Source: Adiantum capillus-veneris (lineage: Eukaryota; Streptophyta; Polypodiopsida; Polypodiales; Pteridaceae). From it: 64,000 bases of DNA. The position numbers and the translations under genes were made by a program. The stretch is taken from NCBI GenBank assembly GCA_014529385.2, contig CM043942.1, positions 31,607,469 to 31,671,468 on the forward strand. Reading direction: 5' to 3'. Below, one piece after another: positions 59,716 through 64,000 of the stretch. The notes below the pieces were generated by a model, which saw only the letters and a program-made list of their open reading frames with translations, ran no database searches and was not told the DNA's origin. Within the stretch, counting starts at the first letter, position 1. Every line of letters starts with the position of its first letter.

Positions 59716-61766
59716 CTACTGTTGGTGGTCGGATGATGGAGGAGGAGGAGGAGGTTGATAGTAAGGTGGGTAAGGAGATGGAGGCCAAGTGTATGGTGAG
59801 GGGTAGTGGCCATGAGGAGGGTACATCGGGTATGGAGTAGCCACCCCATGAGCAGTAGGCTACGTCAGGTGAGACGGTTGAGGGTGAGTAGGTGGAGCTG
59901 GTGGAAACCTAGGAAAAGACTGGGCAGGCTGCGAGGGTGGAACAGGTTGTTGGAATCCCAGGAAGCCGTAGAAGTGTTGAGGAAAGGATGGGGACTGGGA
60001 GGGGGAGGCCATAGAGGGACCATGAAATTGTGATGAGACCGATCCTGTTGGCTTAGACTCCATATTGGCAGGATTTTCTTTCTCTGCTGTTTGAGAATCC
60101 CCTGAATGTGCTTTGGAAATGTCCGTCTGTGTCAGTATCTGTGTTTCCATAGCAAGAACTTACGGAGAAACCGGGGTTGTAGTTGTAGCTGTAGCTGGAA
60201 CTGCCTGTGAAATGGCTACAGCTTGGTATTTTGCACAAGAGGGACACAGTGTATGTACCACAGAAGAGAGGTCCTGAACTGCTGCGGTCATATCATTTGC
60301 CTCTTTGAACTGTTTTTGCTGAGTGTGGAAAATATGTTTGAGGTCCACTACCTGTTGAGTTAAGATTCTTATGCGATCTTGAGCTGTAGCAATGAAATTG
60401 TCCCTATCCATCGCTCATTGAAGATGAGCCTGCACTTCCCTTGTCATACCGTCATTGCAAGCGCGATGCAGACCGTTGGTACCTTGCAATGAGAGAACTA
60501 CATTGATAATCGTCGAAATGGCTCATCTGTCTGCCTCTAAAAGTCTGTCGGCCTGAGGTGAAAAAGTATCATATATGTCATGCTTGTCAGATATAGGCGT
60601 CCCAGAGCTAGATGCCCCTGCAGTATCCTTCAGTGCCCCAACATTATCCCTATGTGCCCTTGCACTAAGAGTAGTACATGGTGCTGGCGACACAACTGGA
60701 GGTTGTGTTTTAGTGACTGCAACACTACTCACAAGAGGTGGTGTGAAAGTTGAGGTGGCCACAGAAGTAGACATACGCACTGTTGGTGTTGTAGTATGGA
60801 CGTAAGAGATTTTGACCTGTGATTCTGAGAAGGGTAGTGTTGCTAGCTGCTCAGATGAATCTTTTTGTACCTTTGACCTCTTGCGCAAGATGCCTTTCCC
60901 TTTAGCCATTTTGGAACGGTCTTGCTCTTTTGGATCATCTTGAAGGGTGAGATCTGCTTTTGCATCTGTCTTTTGCTGCATAATATGCACTACCCAATAC
61001 ATAATAGGGGCTGCATAGCAATTGAACCTTTCCGCTTTCCCTTTATGCTTAGTCCGAAAATGCATTGCCCTGTTCTGTAGCGCTTTAAACAGCAGATGGT
61101 GAAATGGATACGACAGGCAGTGGTATAGATAAAAAAAGCATCGCATATTGCTGGAGAACCTGGAGAAGATGGAACCCCCGTTCTTTCCGGTGCGCACAGT
61201 AAAAAATAATACTGTAACACTGAATACAACTGCTGACTCCTGTGATAGTCTGGATGTGAGTCCAACAAAAGTTCCTGACAAGCATTTGCAGTTTCTTTTG
61301 GTGAGAGATTAGAGAAGGTTTTTGTTGCGGGCAAAGGAGCCAGCACAGTCAATATTCCCATAGCCTGTCCGATATCCTCCACTGTAAGTATAGTACCATT
61401 CAGCTTTGGAAAAGTGAGCAAGAGGGAAGTTAGCTTGGCAGTAGAGATAATGCAGGACAAATCGGCCTGAGCCAACATTTGAAGACCCAAGTGTATCATT
61501 TGCTGCTGAGAGAACACATCCTTGAGTGCTGGATTCGGAGCCTGTAAATGATATATCAATATTAAAGGTACCTTGGAGAGGGCACCAGACGGGCGAGGCA
61601 CCTGGAGTGTGGTGACTCTGTCAGCAGTGACTGACTAGGGTGAATCTTCCTCTGAAATCTGCTCTGAACTAGGAGTATAGTCTGATTTACTGTCAGAGCT
61701 ATCCCCAAAGGCAGAGGACTCTTCCTCTGATTGCAGATGCTTTTCTCTATTCCGAGTACGAACCAT
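59716..61766 (-). pseudogene. Additional frame between pol and 3' LTR (unknown protein, 683 codons)
   Basis: It starts at ATG 61766 (MVRTRNREKHLQSEEESSAF) with a stop at 61635-61637, runs in that frame to about 61090, then one frameshift, then continues in one frame to the stop at 59716-59718 with in-frame stops near 60523, 60418, 60160 and 59862. In order: an acidic N-terminus; a central part with ALKDVFSQQQMIHLGLQMLA, LNGTILTVEDIGQAMGILTV and FHHLLFKALQNRAMHFRTKH; a Ser/Thr-rich stretch; a coiled-coil-like segment (IATAQDRIRILTQQVVDLKH); and a Pro/Tyr-rich tail (HGHYPSPYTWPPSPYPPYYQ). Athila-type elements carry an env-like ORF at this place; no signal peptide or clear membrane segment is visible here. 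Function unknown. Confidence 0.6.
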
Positions 61767-62044
61767 CTTACTAAATTGTGCGGGGACTTCCAGTGGGAAA
61801 TTGGAGTAGCAGGGCGCAGAGCTTCGGAGGCACCTGGCAATGGGAAGAATGTGGAGTCCAGATTACTCTTGGCGCTTATGATGTGAAGAAGTTGAGGCTG
61901 ATTTACTTTTAAGTTGAAGCTAAAAGCAAGTAAGTATAGCTTCGCTTTCCAGTTTTTAAATGTGCTTTTTCGGTTTCTGTTTTTGTTTTGGCCTTGATTG
62001 CTTTTTGCGCAAGCCAGGAGGCTAGGTTGGGGAAGGGCAAGGAC

Positions 62045-62390
62045 CAAGGTGAGAGGGGAGGAACAAGGCGAGGGCGAGAGGGTGGGGGGCTAGGGCAAGG
62101 GGAGGGATAGGCAGGTCTAGGGGGCTAGGGCGAGGGGATGGGAAAGGGCGAGGGCGGCGGACTAGGGGCTACGGACTAGGGGCTAGGGGCTAGGGGCGAG
62201 GGGGAAGGTGAGGGTTAGGGCGAGGGGCGAGGGGGTGGAAAAGGGCGAGGGCGAGGGGATGGGAGGGTTAGGGCGAGGGTGAGAGGGTGAGGGCAAGGGC
62301 GAGGGGGAGGCACGCCAAGATTAAGGCGAGGGCAAGAGTAAGGGGTAGAGGGGAAAGCGCTAGGCCGAGCATTAGGGCTAGGGGACAAAT
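62045..62390. repeat. G-rich degenerate minisatellite
   Basis: About 345 bp built of variants of GGGCGAGGG and GGGCTAGGG on the plus strand. There are dozens of G-triplets at short spacing, so G-quadruplexes are likely on that strand. On the element's sense strand it is C-rich. Confidence 0.9.
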
Positions 62391-62395
62391 CCGAT

Positions 62396-62517
62396 GGTAT
62401 TCAAATAAGGAGGGAGTTTTAACGCTTAGGAAACTATCCCAGAGACCTTAAAGCCGAGGGTATTCAAATAAGGAGGGAGTTTTAACACTTAGGAAACTAT
62501 CCCAGAGACCTTAAAGA
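62396..62517. repeat. 63-bp tandem duplication
   Basis: GGTATTCAAATAAGGAGGGA begins at 62396 and at 62459, and the units are nearly identical (one change in AACGCTT versus AACACTT). Confidence 0.92.
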
Positions 62518-62908
62518 ATTAGCTACTACCAAATTAATAGAAAGCATTGATAAATTTGAGGTACTCAGAAGTGGCAGATAAAATGCGAATCATTTCATAA
62601 ATAAGTACCCACGCAAAGATACAGAGGCATTTATGCATATCAAAGAACTATGTTTCACTTGAGAGGCAAAAGCTAAGAAAAGGAATTGAGTAGAGATTGA
62701 GGAGATTAGGTTATGCCCAAGAAAGATAGAGATTGAAGACAGAGAGTGAAGGACAGAGTTGATCCAATTTAGAATCAAACCAATTGAGCTTAATAGAGTC
62801 TGCAGAAGGAGAGTTGTCTAAGGGGAGGGTGATTTGGTTATGGAAAGGTTCAGGAATCGGCGAAGCTCAACACTTGATGGTAGCTAGGTTAGACCCTTGA
62901 GCGGCAGC

Positions 62909-64000
62909 TTAAGCATGATAGCATTTGATCCGAGATCCATTGACTAAAGGCAACGGAACTCCTTCGAGAGTGGCTAATTGTACAGCGCCGTGGGGTAGAA
63001 TCTCCATCACCTTATATGGTCCTTGCCATGCTGGGACCAACTTCTTTGCTTTTTTCAGAAACTTGGCCTGATAAAGTAGCACCGGTGCTCCTTGCGTTAT
63101 TTGCGACTTCCTGAGATGGCAATCATGCCAGGCTTTACGACGAAACTGCTCTGTCTCTAGAGCCAGTGAAGCCAAACCTCGGCTTTACTCCAAAAGGCAA
63201 AGACGAGATACAGATGCTGACCCCAAATTTCCATTGGCACGAAGACTGCCCACTCGCGGGGATCCTGAGTTGAATTCGAAAGGTGCTATCGCTTCCAAAC
63301 CGAAAGCCAATTGAAATGGGGTGTGATTGGTTGTGGCTCTGAAAGAAGTTTGATATGCCCAAAGTGTACCGTAGATAGCTTGAGCTCAAGTCAAGGGATG
63401 AAGATGACATGCTTTCCGCAGGAGTGCTATCAGAACCTTATTAGTGCTCTCTACCTGCCCATTTGCTCTAGGGTAATAGGAACAAGATTTTCGGTGAAAA
63501 ATCTTGTAGTTGGCCAGCAAGGTAGAAATTGTTTCATTCACAAAGTGACTCCCCCTGTCACTGGTGATTTCCAAGGGACATCCAAACCTGCACAAAATAT
63601 TTTCGTAGAGAAAATTGGCTACCGTAGTGCGGCCAGTGTAGTCTGTTGTTGCAAGTCCTCTGCCCACTTTGTTGCGTAGTCTGTAGCCACCAAGAGATAC
63701 TTCCGATTGACGGGTTGGGCAGAGTGAGTAATTGGACCTACAAAATCTATGCCCCATCTCTCAAAGGGTTGCCATGCCATAGAGACCTGCAGAGGACGGT
63801 TTGACTGTTGGCTCGGTTTAGGGCCACAGTGCTGACATACATCGCATACCTTTACATAGGCAATTGCATCGCAAAAAATATAGGGCCACCATAAGACACA
63901 CTAGAGAATTTTTTGTGCAGTAATATGACCAGGGTAATGGCCACCAGTGGGACCACTATGGACATCCTCTAAAATATACTCGACTTCATGAGGGGAGACA
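62909..64000 (-). pseudogene. Ty3/gypsy integrase, truncated by the window edge
   Basis: Minus strand from 64000: the HHCC zinc domain (DVHSGPTGGHYPG and CDVCQHCGP), the first core Asp in WGIDFVGPI, then LYENILCRFGCPLEITSDRG with the second Asp and NGQVESTNKVL with the Glu. The C-terminal domain follows: TEQFRRKAWHDCHLRK, GAPVLLYQAK, WQGPYKVMEILPHGAVQLAT and VNGSRIKCYHA, ending at 62909. The three catalytic residues are present. Frameshifts occur near 63700 and 63390 and a stop near 63900, so the copy is inactive. Confidence 0.88.

Larger units (their letters stand above)
59090..64000 (-). mobile_element. Large Ty3/gypsy element (runs off the right edge)
   Basis: Read on the minus strand: integrase (64000-62909), a 1.1-kb spacer with a G-rich tract, an additional frame (61766-59716), and the 3' LTR. 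RT, RNase H, protease, Gag and the 5' LTR would lie outside the window. Integrase ends with the NGSRIK motif and there is a sense ORF behind pol, which suggests the Athila/Tat side of gypsy. Confidence 0.82.

Noticed and set aside
60575-60805. Plus-strand frame opposite the extra gypsy frame
   Set aside because: The minus-strand frame is longer, is continuous with its neighbours and fits the element's direction.

Overview
The window looks like a piece of a large, repeat-rich land-plant nuclear genome. A fern is my best guess, as an inference from very long introns, plant-type tRNA-Met primer sites, mixed Ty1/copia, Ty3/gypsy, LINE and Penelope-like elements and long dinucleotide microsatellites; no species is claimed. 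Only one host gene is clear: a plus-strand nitrilase of the plant NIT4 type. Two consecutive exons lie at 1810-2103 and 2243-2524 and the last exon at 37347-37528. All junctions are phase 1 with GT-AG borders. The intron between the last two is 34,822 bases and is filled with transposable elements. The first exon(s), including the catalytic Glu, lie upstream of the window or are not visible in it.

Inside the intron (2525-37346): an L1-type LINE on the minus strand with a poly(A) tail and CA-rich target duplication (3371-4790); several decayed plus-strand LINE pieces (4890-10115), one split by a solo LTR (5881-6464); a minus-strand LINE 3' piece (10125-10795); a defective chromodomain Ty3/gypsy element read on the minus strand (11190-16073) whose second LTR (16074-17080 and 25509-26036) is split by a Penelope-like element (17081-25508), which is itself split by a Ty3/gypsy element (18573-24427); another LINE piece (26896-27860); a head-to-tail run of four minus-strand LINE copies each ending in a (CT)n tail (27868-35718); a small hairpin element (35719-35853); and a gypsy gag remnant (35865-37010).

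Downstream of the nitrilase stop (37529-64000): a decayed copia element (38990-41660) with an insertion; a long quiet stretch with one unrecognised 230-codon frame (43180-43872); two related copia elements (45439-48123, broken by a 218-bp TIR element; and 51067-55081, with both LTRs); a 1.3-kb TIR element (49646-50961); fragments of minus-strand copia and plus-strand gypsy pol (56870-58255); and a large minus-strand Ty3/gypsy element that runs off the right edge (59090-64000), carrying an additional 2-kb reading frame between integrase and the 3' LTR plus a strongly G-rich spacer.

Almost all element ORFs have stops or frameshifts, so the biology is mainly nested transposition into one housekeeping gene and its 3' flank. 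No CRISPR array, rRNA, tRNA or bacterial-type operon is visible.
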